Origin: a bacterium
GTDB lineage: Bacteria; Electryoneota; RPQS01
Length of the DNA stretch: 64,000 nt
Assembly: GCA_023382385.1 (NCBI GenBank)
Contig: JAHDVH010000002.1
Coordinates: 634,219-698,218, forward strand
Direction of reading: 5' to 3'
Shown here: positions 54,029 through 62,797 of the stretch, piece after piece
Position numbering within the stretch: position 1 is the first letter of the stretch
How the letters are laid out: every line of letters begins with the position of its first letter
The notes under the pieces: generated by a model
Seen by the model: the letters and a program-made list of their open reading frames with translations, nothing else
What the model was told of the DNA's origin: nothing
The model's database searches: none
Translations under genes and position numbers: made by a program

Positions 54029-54809
54029 GGTTCTGCTGATGGCGGCATTCGTGCTGCTATCAGTCGGCTGCACGCCGTCGGAGCAGAGCGATGTGATAGC
54101 GGAAGTAGGCAGCCGCAGATTAACTCGCGCGGAGTTTGAGTTCTGGGCGGAGAAGCCTTACGAGAAGGCGAGCGAAGCGGAGCGCATCGCAGTGGTTTCC
54201 GAGTGGGTGGATTTGTCGATGTTGGAGCAAGCGGCGGAAGCCGCAGGATTACTTGACGATCCCGTTGTACAGCAGAGGTCGCGCAAGATGCTGGCGAATT
54301 ACTATCGGGCGACGCTGTTGGCACGCGAGCCGCAGCCTGAAATAAATGATTCGCTGATTACGGCTTACTATAAAGAGCACGAGGGCGAATTCAAGCGCCC
54401 AAGCGACAGCTATTTGATTGAAGGATTCTGGTGTGAATCAGAGGATTCGCTCAAGGTCTTTCGCCGCGCGTTGGAGAAGGCGGACACGTCGCAATTGCGT
54501 TCGGGGTTTGTCATCTGGGAAGGGAAATGGCTGGCGGAGACGTCGGAGCTTGAAGACAATCTGCTCGCGGCCTTGCGCTGGCTGCCGCCGGGCAGCCTGA
54601 CTCCGGTGCTGCCGATGGGCGACGGCTACCGACTCGTGCGGCTTCACGAAGTATATCCGAAAGGCACGCAACTCAGTCTCGACGCCGTCCGTCTGGAGAT
54701 TCGGGAACAGTTGCTGGTGGAGCAGAGTCAAAGAAGACAGGAGCGCTGGCTGACCGAATTGCGCAGCCGCTATCAGCCGCGCCTCGCGAAAGTAACCCAA
54801 TCACAATGA
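54018..54809 (+). CDS. SurA-N-like lipoprotein without a PPIase domain
   Basis: The 263-residue protein has a lipobox (AAFVLLSVGC) and a SurA/PpiC N-terminal chaperone-like helical region (VSEWVDLSMLEQAAEAAGLL, VVQQRSRKMLANYYRATLLA). The parvulin core is degenerate or missing. It may be a chaperone module that works with the PPIase proteins on each side. The start is GTG 54018. It overlaps the SurA-like gene by 4 nt. Confidence 0.78.
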   Translation: MINRVLLMAAFVLLSVGCTPSEQSDVIAEVGSRRLTRAEFEFWAEKPYEKASEAERIAVVSEWVDLSMLEQAAEAAGLLDDPVVQQRSRKMLANYYRATLLAREPQPEINDSLITAYYKEHEGEFKRPSDSYLIEGFWCESEDSLKVFRRALEKADTSQLRSGFVIWEGKWLAETSELEDNLLAALRWLPPGSLTPVLPMGDGYRLVRLHEVYPKGTQLSLDAVRLEIREQLLVEQSQRRQERWLTELRSRYQPRLAKVTQSQ

Positions 54810-56074
54810 TTCGATTTGTTTTAGCTATTCTGCTTGCCGTCTCGCTGGTCTCGCGCGCCGAAGAGGTGATAGACCGCATTCTTGCCGTTGTGGACAACGA
54901 GATAATTCTCGAGTCCGAGGTGTTGCAGTATCTTCAATACTCACTTGGCGCATCAGGGAAGCTTGAGAGTCTGTCCGAAGCTCAAATGGATTCACTGGGC
55001 AAACTCGTGCTCGAAGACTTGATCGCGCAGAAGCTGTTGTTAACGCGTGCGCGAGCCGATTCGGTCACGGTGTCGCAAAAAGAGGTGGATCGCGAGTTAG
55101 ACATTCGCATGAGCAATTTGATTGATCAGGTGGGCGGACAGGAAAAGCTCGAATCGTATTACGGTATGCCGCTGCCGAAGATCAAGCGGCAGTTCCGCTC
55201 ACTCGTCGAAGAGACGCTGTTAATCGAGCGCATCCGGCGTCAGCGGTTGTCGAATATTCGCGTGACGCGCAGCGAAGTGCTGGCGTTTTGGGACTCAGTC
55301 AAGGATTCGATTCCTCCGTTGCGTGATGCGATACGGCTTTCGCACATTTTGTTGCAGGACCGCGTCTCGCAGTCTTCGATTGACGCCACAATTGCGCGCG
55401 CGGATTCCGCACGGCAGGAAATCGTCTCCGGCAGGATGACGTTTGAAGAGTTCGCATCGCGCTACTCGGAGGATCCCGGCACGGCGGCACGCGGCGGCAA
55501 ACTCGGGACGACACACCGCGGCGACCTTGTGCCGGAATATGAAGCGGTCGCTTATGCGCTGGAGCCCGGCGAGATCAGCGAGCCGGTGGTAACTCAGTTC
55601 GGCGTGCATCTGATACGGTTGAACGAGCGCACAGGCGAGAAGATCAACACGGATCACATACTTTTCAAAGTGGTACCTGCGGCAGCGGATCAGCAGCAGA
55701 CGATGGCGGACGGCAAAGCATTGACAGAGCGGTTGCGCGGGGGGGCGGATTTTGTGGAGCTTGCGCTGAATTTGTCCGCCGACACGAAGACGGCGGCGAA
55801 CGGCGGGGATCTCGGATGGTTCAGTCCGGCCGAATTGCCCGACGAATTCCGCAAGCCGCTCGAAGGAAAGCTGAAAGGCGAAGTCACGGAACCGTTCCGC
55901 ACGGATTTCGGAGTGCACGTGCTGAAAGTGACGGATCGTGTGTACTCACGCAAGATATCGCTCGAGGAGGACTACAATCGTATCGAGCAGCTTGCGCTGG
56001 CCAGAAAGCAGGAAGAAGAATTCAGGAAGTGGATAGAGAAGATTGCCGCGGAGACTTACGTTCAGCGCAAGTAA
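54806..56074 (+). CDS. SurA-like periplasmic chaperone/PPIase
   Basis: The 422-residue protein has a signal peptide (FVLAILLAVSLVSRAEE) and the SurA N-terminal pattern IDRILAVVDNEIILESEVLQ. Two parvulin domains follow: RLSHILLQDRVSQSSID with SRYSEDPGTAARGGKLG, and NTDHILFKVVPAAADQQQTM with GGDLGWFSPAELPDEF. SurA escorts outer-membrane barrel proteins. It ends the three-gene chaperone run after mfd and is followed by a strong terminator. Confidence 0.92.
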   Translation: MIRFVLAILLAVSLVSRAEEVIDRILAVVDNEIILESEVLQYLQYSLGASGKLESLSEAQMDSLGKLVLEDLIAQKLLLTRARADSVTVSQKEVDRELDIRMSNLIDQVGGQEKLESYYGMPLPKIKRQFRSLVEETLLIERIRRQRLSNIRVTRSEVLAFWDSVKDSIPPLRDAIRLSHILLQDRVSQSSIDATIARADSARQEIVSGRMTFEEFASRYSEDPGTAARGGKLGTTHRGDLVPEYEAVAYALEPGEISEPVVTQFGVHLIRLNERTGEKINTDHILFKVVPAAADQQQTMADGKALTERLRGGADFVELALNLSADTKTAANGGDLGWFSPAELPDEFRKPLEGKLKGEVTEPFRTDFGVHVLKVTDRVYSRKISLEEDYNRIEQLALARKQEEEFRKWIEKIAAETYVQRK

Positions 56075-56096
56075 CGGCAGAAGCGACCGACAATTC

Positions 56097-56122
56097 AAAG
56101 CCCCTCATCGGAGGGGCTTTTT
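56097..56122. terminator. Terminator after the SurA-like gene
   Basis: AAAGCCCCTC (56097-56106) and GAGGGGCTTT (56111-56120) form a perfect 10-bp stem with loop ATCG, and the T-run extends to 56122. It also serves the convergent DUF190 gene. Confidence 0.88.
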
Positions 56123-56147
56123 CGTAATCAAGGAGAACGAAACAGCT

Positions 56148-56507
56148 TCAGGATTTCTTGTCGCTCTTGCGATATTGAATAACATGCGCCTTTTCTTCCG
56201 TCACGAGTGCACCGCACTGCGCGGATTCAATGAGTTCGCCAACGCGCTTGACGAAGGCATCAACTTTTTCGACGGAGTCGACAAATTCAATCACGATGGG
56301 CATATCCTCGGAAAGCCGGAGAATTTTTGCCGTGTGGATATACAGGCTGTTAGCACCGAAGCCCGCAATGCCTCGCAGGACGGTTCCGCCGGCCATACCT
56401 TCATTGCGCGCTGCCTTCAGGATGGCTTCATAGAGCGGCAGATTTCCAAGCTTGTCCGTCTCGCCGATGAAGATGCGCAGGAGTTTGCCTTCGCCTTCCA
56501 GCACCAT
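56148..56507 (-). CDS. DUF190 protein, usual partner of CrcB
   Basis: The 119-residue protein has the DUF190 features LLRIFIGETDKLGNLPLYEA and GMAGGTVLRGIAGFG, with VEFVDSVEKVDAFV-like C-terminal strands (FVDSVEKVDAFVKRVGELI). It is a PII-like or regulatory domain that often pairs with CrcB. It follows crcB by 9 nt on the same strand, so it is in the same operon. Fluoride export support is inferred from that pairing. Confidence 0.88.
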   Translation of the reverse strand: MVLEGEGKLLRIFIGETDKLGNLPLYEAILKAARNEGMAGGTVLRGIAGFGANSLYIHTAKILRLSEDMPIVIEFVDSVEKVDAFVKRVGELIESAQCGALVTEEKAHVIQYRKSDKKS

Positions 56508-56516
56508 AATGTCACC

Positions 56517-56900
56517 TCAGGAATTAGAAAGAAACTGTCCGAACTCAAGGCCGAGCCACGCGCCGACCAAACACAAGAGGGTGGTTAAGATCACGTTTGA
56601 CGCGGCGTAAAGATATTGTGCGTCGCGCAGCAGGGCGATGGTTTCATAACTGAACGTCGAATAGGTGGTGAATCCGCCGAGAATTCCGATGCAGAGAAAT
56701 ACGCGCAGGGTAGGGTCGGCGACGAACCTGCTGGCCAGCAGTTCCATCACAAGGCCGAGCAGAAACGAGCCGAGCAGATTGACCGTCAAGGTGCCGATGG
56801 GGAATCCCGTCGGAATCAGACGATACATCAGACCGGTGAGCCAGTATCGCGCGCTTGCTCCGATTCCACCACCGATGAACGTCAGCAGGAGAGTTTTCAT
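56517..56900 (-). CDS. crcB: Fluoride ion channel CrcB/Fluc
   Basis: The 127-residue protein has four hydrophobic segments and the Fluc signature GTLTVNLLGSFLLGLVMELL and GGFTTYSTFSYETIALL (pore Asn and Phe residues). It exports fluoride as a dual-topology dimer. It heads the crcB-DUF190 operon on the minus strand. A sigma-70-type promoter is visible about 95 nt upstream. I found no fluoride riboswitch in that leader. Confidence 0.94.
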   Translation of the reverse strand: MKTLLLTFIGGGIGASARYWLTGLMYRLIPTGFPIGTLTVNLLGSFLLGLVMELLASRFVADPTLRVFLCIGILGGFTTYSTFSYETIALLRDAQYLYAASNVILTTLLCLVGAWLGLEFGQFLSNS

Positions 56901-56992
56901 GCGGGAATGATTGGATTGAATTCAGCTTGGCGGGCGGCGGCGGAACATAAACGCGCGGAGCAGTCCGAGTGCGAAGCCCATACGAACTACAG

Positions 56993-57021
56993 AAAATAGC
57001 AGGATTCGTCCGGCTTGTCAA
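56993..57021 (-). promoter_or_regulatory. Promoter of crcB-DUF190
   Basis: On the minus strand TTGACA (57021-57016) and TATTTT (56998-56993) are separated by exactly 17 nt. The leader is about 85 nt long. Confidence 0.8.
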
Positions 57022-57069
57022 GGACTCCGGAGGAAGAAAGTGATTTATTCATCCGCAGACTGAACGGAC

Positions 57070-57534
57070 CTACGTGGTCAAGTCGTGCGCGGGAATCGTG
57101 AGCACGGCACACGGCGAGCGCCGCACGACGGCTTCAGCGACAGAACCGAAGAAGAATCTGCGCAATCCGGTACGTCCGTGTGTTGCGATGACAATCAAAT
57201 CGCTTTTCAGCTCCTCGGCCATGACAATGATCTCGTGCGCGGGATCACCCATTTCAAGATGCTGCGATACGTTCACGCCCGGCTTGATGTTTGCAGTAAT
57301 GATTTCGTTCAGGAAGTTTTGATAGCTCGTCAAGAGTTCAGTTTCATACTTCTTGACGTCGAAGGCGACGGTGCCGGAGCCGGGGGGCAGTTCGACAAGC
57401 GGAACGGGCGGCACGACATGCAGCACATGCAGTTCGGCTTCATAGCGTCGCGCGAGTTCTTCGGCGGCGACCAAGGCCCGCGTGGATGGCTCTGAGAAGT
57501 CAACCGGGCAGAGGATTTTTCGGAAGGGAAGCAT
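57070..57534 (-). CDS. Universal stress protein (UspA family)
   Basis: The 154-residue protein starts with KILCPVDFSEPSTRALVAAE and ends with the ATP-binding signature ATHGRTGLRRFFFGSVAEAV followed by SPCAVLTI. It is a single-domain UspA protein, likely an ATP-binding stress responder. AGGAGG lies 6 nt before ATG. Its transcript is separate from crcB by orientation and promoter. Confidence 0.92.
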   Translation of the reverse strand: MLPFRKILCPVDFSEPSTRALVAAEELARRYEAELHVLHVVPPVPLVELPPGSGTVAFDVKKYETELLTSYQNFLNEIITANIKPGVNVSQHLEMGDPAHEIIVMAEELKSDLIVIATHGRTGLRRFFFGSVAEAVVRRSPCAVLTIPAHDLTT

Positions 57535-57591
57535 GACGACCCTCCTGTTGGATGCGTTGAAAAGAATCGGCTAAAATCGTATACTATGGGA

Positions 57592-57610
57592 GGAGAATAT
57601 TCAATTCTCC
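57592..57610. promoter_or_regulatory. Palindrome in the usp/CoA-transferase divergent spacer
   Basis: GGAGAAT (57592-57598) and ATTCTCC (57604-57610) are a perfect inverted repeat around ATTCA. It lies 58 nt upstream of the usp start and could be an operator for either gene. Confidence 0.4.
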
Positions 57611-57709
57611 CCTCTATTTACATTCATCAAAACAGATTAAGTTCCCATAAATGTAATTTGACTGAAACGGTCAGGTTCGGGGAATCGAGGAAGGTTAGCG
57701 TTAGTAGAA

Positions 57710-59020
57710 ATGTCAAGCCATATAATTGAGCGGACACCGGCACCTCAGGAGCTATTGGATGAAGCAATTGACGCGCTTCGTTGTGTGTCGTCGGGTCAAC
57801 GGGTGTTTGTGGGTTCGGGATTGGCTGTCCCGCAGTTGTTAGTGGACGCGCTCGCGATGCGGGCGAACGAGCTGGAAGGTGTGGAAGTCACACATTTAAT
57901 GACATTTGGGCCGGCACCTTATGCCGAACCCGGGATGGAGAAAAGTTTTAGGACGAATGCTTTGTTTACGGGGGCGAATGTTCGGCCGGCGGTGAATGCG
58001 GGCAGGGCAGACTATACACCGATATTCTTATCCGAAATTCCGGCCTTGATCCGCAGCGGTGCATTCAACGTGGATACTTGCCTGGTTCAGGTGACGCCTC
58101 CCGACCATCACGGCTACTGCAGTTTGGGAATTGACTGCGCGTGCACACTTGAAGCAGCGCGTCACGCCAAGAATGTGATTGCGCTCGTGAATGCCGAGAT
58201 GCCGCGCGTGTATGGCGAGAACTTTTTACACAAGTCGGTGTTTCGGGCGATGGTGCAATACGATCATGAATTGCCGGAGCTGCCGCGCAAGACTCCGTCG
58301 GCACAGGAGAAGTTGATCGGATTATTCTGCGCGGAACTGGTTCCGCACGGCGCGTGTCTGCAGTTGGGAATCGGCGCGATACCGGACGCGGTGCTGGCAA
58401 GTTTGCACAACAAACGCGACTTGGGAATGCACACGGAGATGTTTTCGGACGGCGCGGTCGAGCTTGTGAATGCGGGTGTGATCACGTGTCGCGCGAAGAA
58501 TCTGCATAAGGACAAGATGATCGCGAGCTTCGTGCTCGGATCAAAACTGCTCTATGATTTTGTGAAGAGCAATCCATTGGTGGAGTTTCGTCCGGTGGAT
58601 CACACGAACGATCCATTTGTGATTGCGCGCAACGACAAGATGATTTCGATCAACAGCGCGCTGCAGGTGGACTTGACCGGTCAAGTGTGCGCGGATTCGA
58701 TCGGGCATTCGATCTTTTCGGGATTCGGCGGACAGGTGGACTTCGTGCGCGGGGCATCGCGCTCGAACGGCGGGAAACCGATTATTGCGCTTGAGTCCAC
58801 AGCCAAGGGCGGCACCGTGTCGCGCATCACACCGACGCTGTCGCCCGGAGCGGGCGTGGTGACGTCGCGCGCGGACGTGCACTATGTCGCGACGGAATAC
58901 GGCGTGGCCTATCTGCACGGGAAGACGATACGTGAGCGGGCGCTGGCATTGATCCGCATCGCGCATCCGCAGTTCCGCGACGAGTTGAAGTATGCGGCAC
59001 AGCAGCGACAGTTGATTTAG
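57710..59020 (+). CDS. Acetyl-CoA hydrolase/4-hydroxybutyrate CoA-transferase family
   Basis: The 436-residue protein has the Cat1/4-hydroxybutyrate CoA-transferase layout. Motifs include QVTPPDHHGYCSLGIDC, QLGIGAIPDAVLASL and HTEMFSDGAVELV, whose Glu is the predicted catalytic residue that forms the CoA-ester. GGQVDFVRGASRSNGGKPII and EYGVAYLHGKTIRERALALI follow. It exchanges CoA between acids, probably acetate or butyrate derivatives. It stands alone behind a divergent promoter region. Confidence 0.92.
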   Translation: MSSHIIERTPAPQELLDEAIDALRCVSSGQRVFVGSGLAVPQLLVDALAMRANELEGVEVTHLMTFGPAPYAEPGMEKSFRTNALFTGANVRPAVNAGRADYTPIFLSEIPALIRSGAFNVDTCLVQVTPPDHHGYCSLGIDCACTLEAARHAKNVIALVNAEMPRVYGENFLHKSVFRAMVQYDHELPELPRKTPSAQEKLIGLFCAELVPHGACLQLGIGAIPDAVLASLHNKRDLGMHTEMFSDGAVELVNAGVITCRAKNLHKDKMIASFVLGSKLLYDFVKSNPLVEFRPVDHTNDPFVIARNDKMISINSALQVDLTGQVCADSIGHSIFSGFGGQVDFVRGASRSNGGKPIIALESTAKGGTVSRITPTLSPGAGVVTSRADVHYVATEYGVAYLHGKTIRERALALIRIAHPQFRDELKYAAQQRQLI

Positions 59021-59047
59021 AGAACTTGTTTACTCCGTCGCTTATGG

Positions 59048-59082
59048 AAGCGGGCCGGAAATTCCGGCCCGCTTTGCTTTTT
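59048..59082. terminator. Bidirectional terminator
   Basis: AAGCGGGCCGG (59048-59058) pairs with CCGGCCCGCTT (59064-59074), an 11-bp perfect stem with loop AAATT, followed by TGCTTTTT. It serves the convergent CoA-transferase and FG-GAP genes. Confidence 0.9.
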
Positions 59083-59100
59083 GGAAAAGAGGCCAAGCGG

Positions 59101-60861
59101 CTATTTGACGAGCACGAGTTTGCTGCTGGAAGTGAACGAAGGTGAAGTCACGCGCAGGAAATAGACACCGGTGCTTGCGCTCGCCGCGTTCCATTGCAGA
59201 GTGTGCGAACCGGCGGAGAATCTGGAGCGCGCGAGCGTGTTGACAAGGCGACCCTGCACGTCGAAGAGCTGCGCGGTTACCTCCGAGCTTTCCGGAACGT
59301 TCAAGCGGATGTTTGCGAGCGCATTAAACGGATTTGGAAAGATTGAAACGGAGAAGTCCTGCGGCACGGGTGCAGAGGGCGAAACGGAAATGGCTTCTTC
59401 GACTCCAACGCCGCGGCGCACGACGAGTTTGTGCTGCACATTGGCGGGAATCACGCCGGACAAGCCTTCATAGATTTCCGGCAGCATGACGTCACCGTTG
59501 GCGAAGAAGAGCCGGAGGTCGTAGGACGCGTTGCCGTTTAGAGTGAAGTAGTGATCCAATCCGTCGCGGCGTGCACCACCGTAATTGGATTCGGCGGCGG
59601 CGACAAGCGTCTCGGTGCCATGTTCGTAGACTTCGACGCGGGTCATCCAGCAGTCGCGTTCACCATCCGGGCCGACGACGCTGACAAGCAGTCTATCCTG
59701 TGAGCCGACATTGTTGCGGTAGAGCCGCGAGGGTTCGCCGTACATTCTCAGGAAGAGGTCGAGGTCGCCGTCCTGATCGTAGTCGTAGAAGTGCGGCTTG
59801 GTGTCCGCGTAAAAGTCGAGATTGAGCTCGGGTGCGATGTCGGTGAAGTAGATATTCAATCCGACGATGCTGTCGCAGCGGAAGAACTGATTGGGTTTTG
59901 CTCCCCACCATCCGCCGTCGGGCTGTCCGGCATAGATGTCGAGGTCGCCATCCATGTCGAAATCGGCAACGGCATAGTTTGCGGCGTAGGCATGCACGTC
60001 AAAGACGACGCCGGTGCCGTGCACGGTCATCTCGGTGAACGTGAGATTGCCGTTGTTATGCCAGATGGTGTGTTTCTGATTTCCGCCGGTGAGCAGGTCG
60101 AGATATTTGTCGTTATCAAAATCCGCCCACAGACAGCCGCCGCGACCCATCGCCTGACTGAGACCGGAGGAAAGCGTTCGATCTTCAAATTCTCCGGCGA
60201 AGTTGACGAAGAAGTAGTCCGTGCCATCGGTGCGGGTCATGAACAGGTCCACGTCGCCGTCGAGATCCACGTCCGATTCACAGAAGCGATGGAAACTTGA
60301 GATCGGCGGCAATCCGGTTTGTGCGGTGATGTCGGCGAACAACGAGTGTCCTGTGTTGCGATAGACTTTCCATCCGGCACTGCCGTAGCCAAGAATGATA
60401 TCCATCCAGCCGTCGTGGTCGAGATCGGCGCAAGCTATGTCGCGATTGCCGGTACTGGACGAGAGTCCCCACTGCTGAGCGCGGTCGACAAGGAATCCGT
60501 CCTCGTTGATCATCAGCGCGACGCGATAGTGGTAACAGCCGATTAGCAGATCCATGTCGCCGTCATGATCGAAATCCATCGGGATGACTTTATATCCGTC
60601 TGTTGAACCGTCGGGCAGACCGATGGGCAGTTCGACGTAAACGCCGTTTTGAAACTCGAAGTAGTGTCCGGCGCCGTTGTAGCGACTGGTGAAGAGAATG
60701 TCGTTGCGGGAGTCGCTGTTGAAGTCGAGTGCGAAGACGTCGCCCCAGGGTGAGGAGACATCAATGCCGAGATCAGGTGCGACGTTGGTGAAGGGCTGTG
60801 CAGGAGAGCCGGTGGTCAGAGCGAGACAGAGCAGCGCGGAAGCAAAACCGAGGCGGCACAT
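59101..60861 (-). CDS. FG-GAP/VCBS-repeat secreted protein with type IX sorting domain
   Basis: The 586-residue protein has a signal peptide (FASALLCLALTTGSPAQ) and at least seven FG-GAP repeats with DxDxDG-type calcium sites (LDFNSDSRNDILF, MDFDHDGDMDLLI, ADLDHDGWMDIIL, DVDLDGDVDLFM, ADFDNDKYLDLL, ADFDMDGDLDIYA, YDYDQDGDLDLFL). It ends with the sorting domain SIFPNPFNALANIRL, QLFDVQGRLVNTL and STGVYFLRV. It is therefore predicted to be a cell-surface or released beta-propeller. AAAGGAG lies 6 nt before ATG. Its partner is unknown. Confidence 0.93.
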   Translation of the reverse strand: MCRLGFASALLCLALTTGSPAQPFTNVAPDLGIDVSSPWGDVFALDFNSDSRNDILFTSRYNGAGHYFEFQNGVYVELPIGLPDGSTDGYKVIPMDFDHDGDMDLLIGCYHYRVALMINEDGFLVDRAQQWGLSSSTGNRDIACADLDHDGWMDIILGYGSAGWKVYRNTGHSLFADITAQTGLPPISSFHRFCESDVDLDGDVDLFMTRTDGTDYFFVNFAGEFEDRTLSSGLSQAMGRGGCLWADFDNDKYLDLLTGGNQKHTIWHNNGNLTFTEMTVHGTGVVFDVHAYAANYAVADFDMDGDLDIYAGQPDGGWWGAKPNQFFRCDSIVGLNIYFTDIAPELNLDFYADTKPHFYDYDQDGDLDLFLRMYGEPSRLYRNNVGSQDRLLVSVVGPDGERDCWMTRVEVYEHGTETLVAAAESNYGGARRDGLDHYFTLNGNASYDLRLFFANGDVMLPEIYEGLSGVIPANVQHKLVVRRGVGVEEAISVSPSAPVPQDFSVSIFPNPFNALANIRLNVPESSEVTAQLFDVQGRLVNTLARSRFSAGSHTLQWNAASASTGVYFLRVTSPSFTSSSKLVLVK

Positions 60862-61024
60862 GGGGTGCTCCTTTCGGGACTTGCGGGACGGAAACCACCA
60901 ATAACGTAATCATCAAGGTAGGTGCGCAGGTCTGGATCCACAAGCGGCGGGGAGAACAAAATCAGATTTGAGTGACGAGGGCACAAAGTACGCTCAACCA
61001 CTTGCAAAGAAAGAACTTCGCTTG

Positions 61025-61054
61025 TTGCGTATGTGACCATGGATTTGCTATATT
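61025..61054 (+). promoter_or_regulatory. Promoter-like element before the four-helix membrane protein
   Basis: TTGCGT (61025-61030) and TATATT (61049-61054) are separated by 18 nt. The gene starts 50 nt further on. Confidence 0.45.
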
Positions 61055-61103
61055 ACATGATTCTATCTTGGGGGAGTCTGCCTTCCGGCGCGAACGCGAA
61101 CAA

Positions 61104-61481
61104 ATGCGTAAGAGCATATATATTATATTGTTGCTGATTCACATCGGGCTGGGGGTGTGGGCGGCGATGGGGCTTGCGGAATGGGTAGGATTGGCTGTGC
61201 CGTGGCCACGGGTGAGCAATCCGCTGTTTCCGCGGTGGCTGCTGTTGGTGCATTGGTTAGTCGTTGCGAGCGCGGCGGTGGTGTTTATCTGGGGATATGT
61301 GCGGAGATCGAACGGACTCTGGCGGGCGATGTTGTGGCCGTACGGGCTGATGGCCGGGGTGTGCGCGATCGAGACTTTTGGTTATCTGACGCACGGGGGG
61401 CGGTTCGGGGCGATAGCGGCGGAGTATCTGGCGTACGCGGGGATTGTGTGGTGGCTTAGGAAGCACCCAGCACGAGGCTAA
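61104..61481 (+). CDS. Four-helix membrane protein
   Basis: The protein has 125 residues from ATG 61104; the longer frame from 60972 covers a promoter-like region and is less likely. Hydrophobic segments: SIYIILLLIHIGLGVWAAM, WLLLVHWLVVASAAVVFIWG, MLWPYGLMAGVCAIETFGYL and IAAEYLAYAGIVWWL. I recognise no family. It stands alone; downstream is AT-rich, gene-free sequence. Confidence 0.7.
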   Translation: MRKSIYIILLLIHIGLGVWAAMGLAEWVGLAVPWPRVSNPLFPRWLLLVHWLVVASAAVVFIWGYVRRSNGLWRAMLWPYGLMAGVCAIETFGYLTHGGRFGAIAAEYLAYAGIVWWLRKHPARG

Positions 61482-61697
61482 TATACAACAGAATTTACGC
61501 AAAGTCAAGAGATTTTTGCAAAAAGATAGATTTTATATAACCATTTGTTCAAGTTCTGGTTACAGTGTTTTGGCATTGGAGTTAGGAAGAGCTGGAGAGG
61601 CGAGGAGGCAAGAATAAGGTGCGCCCCTCGGCAACCAACTATAAATTCCAAGAGTTTAAGAGTGGATGTGGGGAACGGAGATCAGCGAGATTAGACA

Positions 61698-62402
61698 TTG
61701 AAAATAAAGACTTTGTATAGCAACTTGCAGCGCAGAGCGGCGAGGGCGGTGATGTGCGCGCTGTTTTTGGGTGCGGCGAGTGCCTCGTTGGGTGCGGATT
61801 TGGGTCTGAAAGTGGGCCTGATGAAGTATAACGGAGGGGGCGACTGGTACTCCGGCGGGCGAGCATTGGCCAACCTTTTGCGATACGCGGAGGCCACGAC
61901 GGGAACCGATTTCGACCCCGAACCCAAGGCGGTCGCTCCGAGTTCTCTGGAACTGTTCAGCTATCCGATCACTTTCATTAATGGACACGGCAATGTGTCG
62001 TTTTCGGAGAATGAAGTGAACAACCTGCGCGCCTATTTCAATGCGGGCGGCTTTCTGTTTGCCAACGACGACTACGGGATGGATGCGAGCTTCCGTCGCG
62101 AAATGAAGAAAGTGCTGCCCGACGCGGAGTGGTACGAGCTGCCGTTCAAACATCCTATTTATTCCGCGATTCATCGCTTTCCCAACGGACTGCCGAAAAT
62201 TCACGAGCACGACAAAGCGCCGGCGCAGGGATACGGACTGTTCGTGAACGGCGTGATGGTGTGCTTCTACAACTATCAAAGCGATTTGTGCGACGGCTGG
62301 GAAGCCGAAGAGATTCACAACGATCCGCCGGAAAAGCGCAAGGCGGCACTGGAGATGGGAACGAACGTGCTGGTGTATGCGCTGACGCGCGGAGTTGAAT
62401 AG
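61698..62402 (+). CDS. DUF4159 secreted protein
   Basis: The 234-residue protein has a signal-type N-terminus (ARAVMCALFLGAASASLGAD). The DUF4159 features are YNGGGDWYSGGRALANLLRY and PITFINGHGNVSFSENEVNN with GGFLFANDDYGMDASFRREM. The fold is flavodoxin/GATase-like, as in periplasmic DUF4159 domains; the catalytic site is not evident. TTG 61698 is the likely start. It precedes a zinc-ribbon gene but the spacing of 140 nt and a repeat relic suggest separate transcripts. Confidence 0.82.
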   Translation: MKIKTLYSNLQRRAARAVMCALFLGAASASLGADLGLKVGLMKYNGGGDWYSGGRALANLLRYAEATTGTDFDPEPKAVAPSSLELFSYPITFINGHGNVSFSENEVNNLRAYFNAGGFLFANDDYGMDASFRREMKKVLPDAEWYELPFKHPIYSAIHRFPNGLPKIHEHDKAPAQGYGLFVNGVMVCFYNYQSDLCDGWEAEEIHNDPPEKRKAALEMGTNVLVYALTRGVE

Positions 62403-62435
62403 GCGGAGCGGCGTTGTGGTTTGCGCGTGGGGCGA

Positions 62436-62468
62436 GAGAATCCTTTGCGTAGATCTTTTCAGGATGAC
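62436..62468. repeat. Dispersed repeat, degenerate reversed copy
   Basis: The complement reads GTCATCCTGAA, a variable middle and AAAGGATTCTC. It is a diverged, reversed member of the family at 35768, 36302 and 36388. Confidence 0.45.
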
Positions 62469-62542
62469 GGCAAGAATCCGAATGGTTAGCACGAAAGAAT
62501 TGAAATAGCGAGACAAAACAACAAAGGTGAGACAGAGAAGAG

Positions 62543-62797
62543 ATGAATTGTCCGACTTGTAATGTGGCTCTGGTGATGTCAGAACGACAAGGGATCGAAA
62601 TCGACTATTGCCCGAAGTGCCGTGGAGTCTGGCTTGATCGCGGGGAACTGGACAAGATTATCGAGCGCGCGGCGGATGACCGCGACGATCGTCCAGCACA
62701 AGCTTCCCAGCAGCATCAGCCTCAGGTCGTCGTGCAGCAGCCGTATTATCAGAAACCGTACAAGCGCAAGAGTTTCCTTTCGGAGTTATTCGACTAA
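62543..62797 (+). CDS. zf-TFIIB-type zinc-ribbon protein
   Basis: The 84-residue protein has the TFIIB-like zinc-ribbon: MNCPTCNVALVMSERQGIEI with DYCPKCRGVWLDRGELDKII, four cysteines as two CPxC pairs. A Gln/Pro-rich linker and a basic tail (KPYKRKSFLSELFD) follow. Small proteins with this domain are common and uncharacterised. Its stop overlaps the DJ-1 gene's ATG by one base (TAATG), so they are coupled. Confidence 0.9.
   Translation: MNCPTCNVALVMSERQGIEIDYCPKCRGVWLDRGELDKIIERAADDRDDRPAQASQQHQPQVVVQQPYYQKPYKRKSFLSELFD

Noticed and set aside
56901-57015. Fluoride riboswitch upstream of crcB
   Set aside because: The leader between the promoter and the ATG lacks the conserved GGNGAUGG and CUGAUGA-type elements of the crcB motif.
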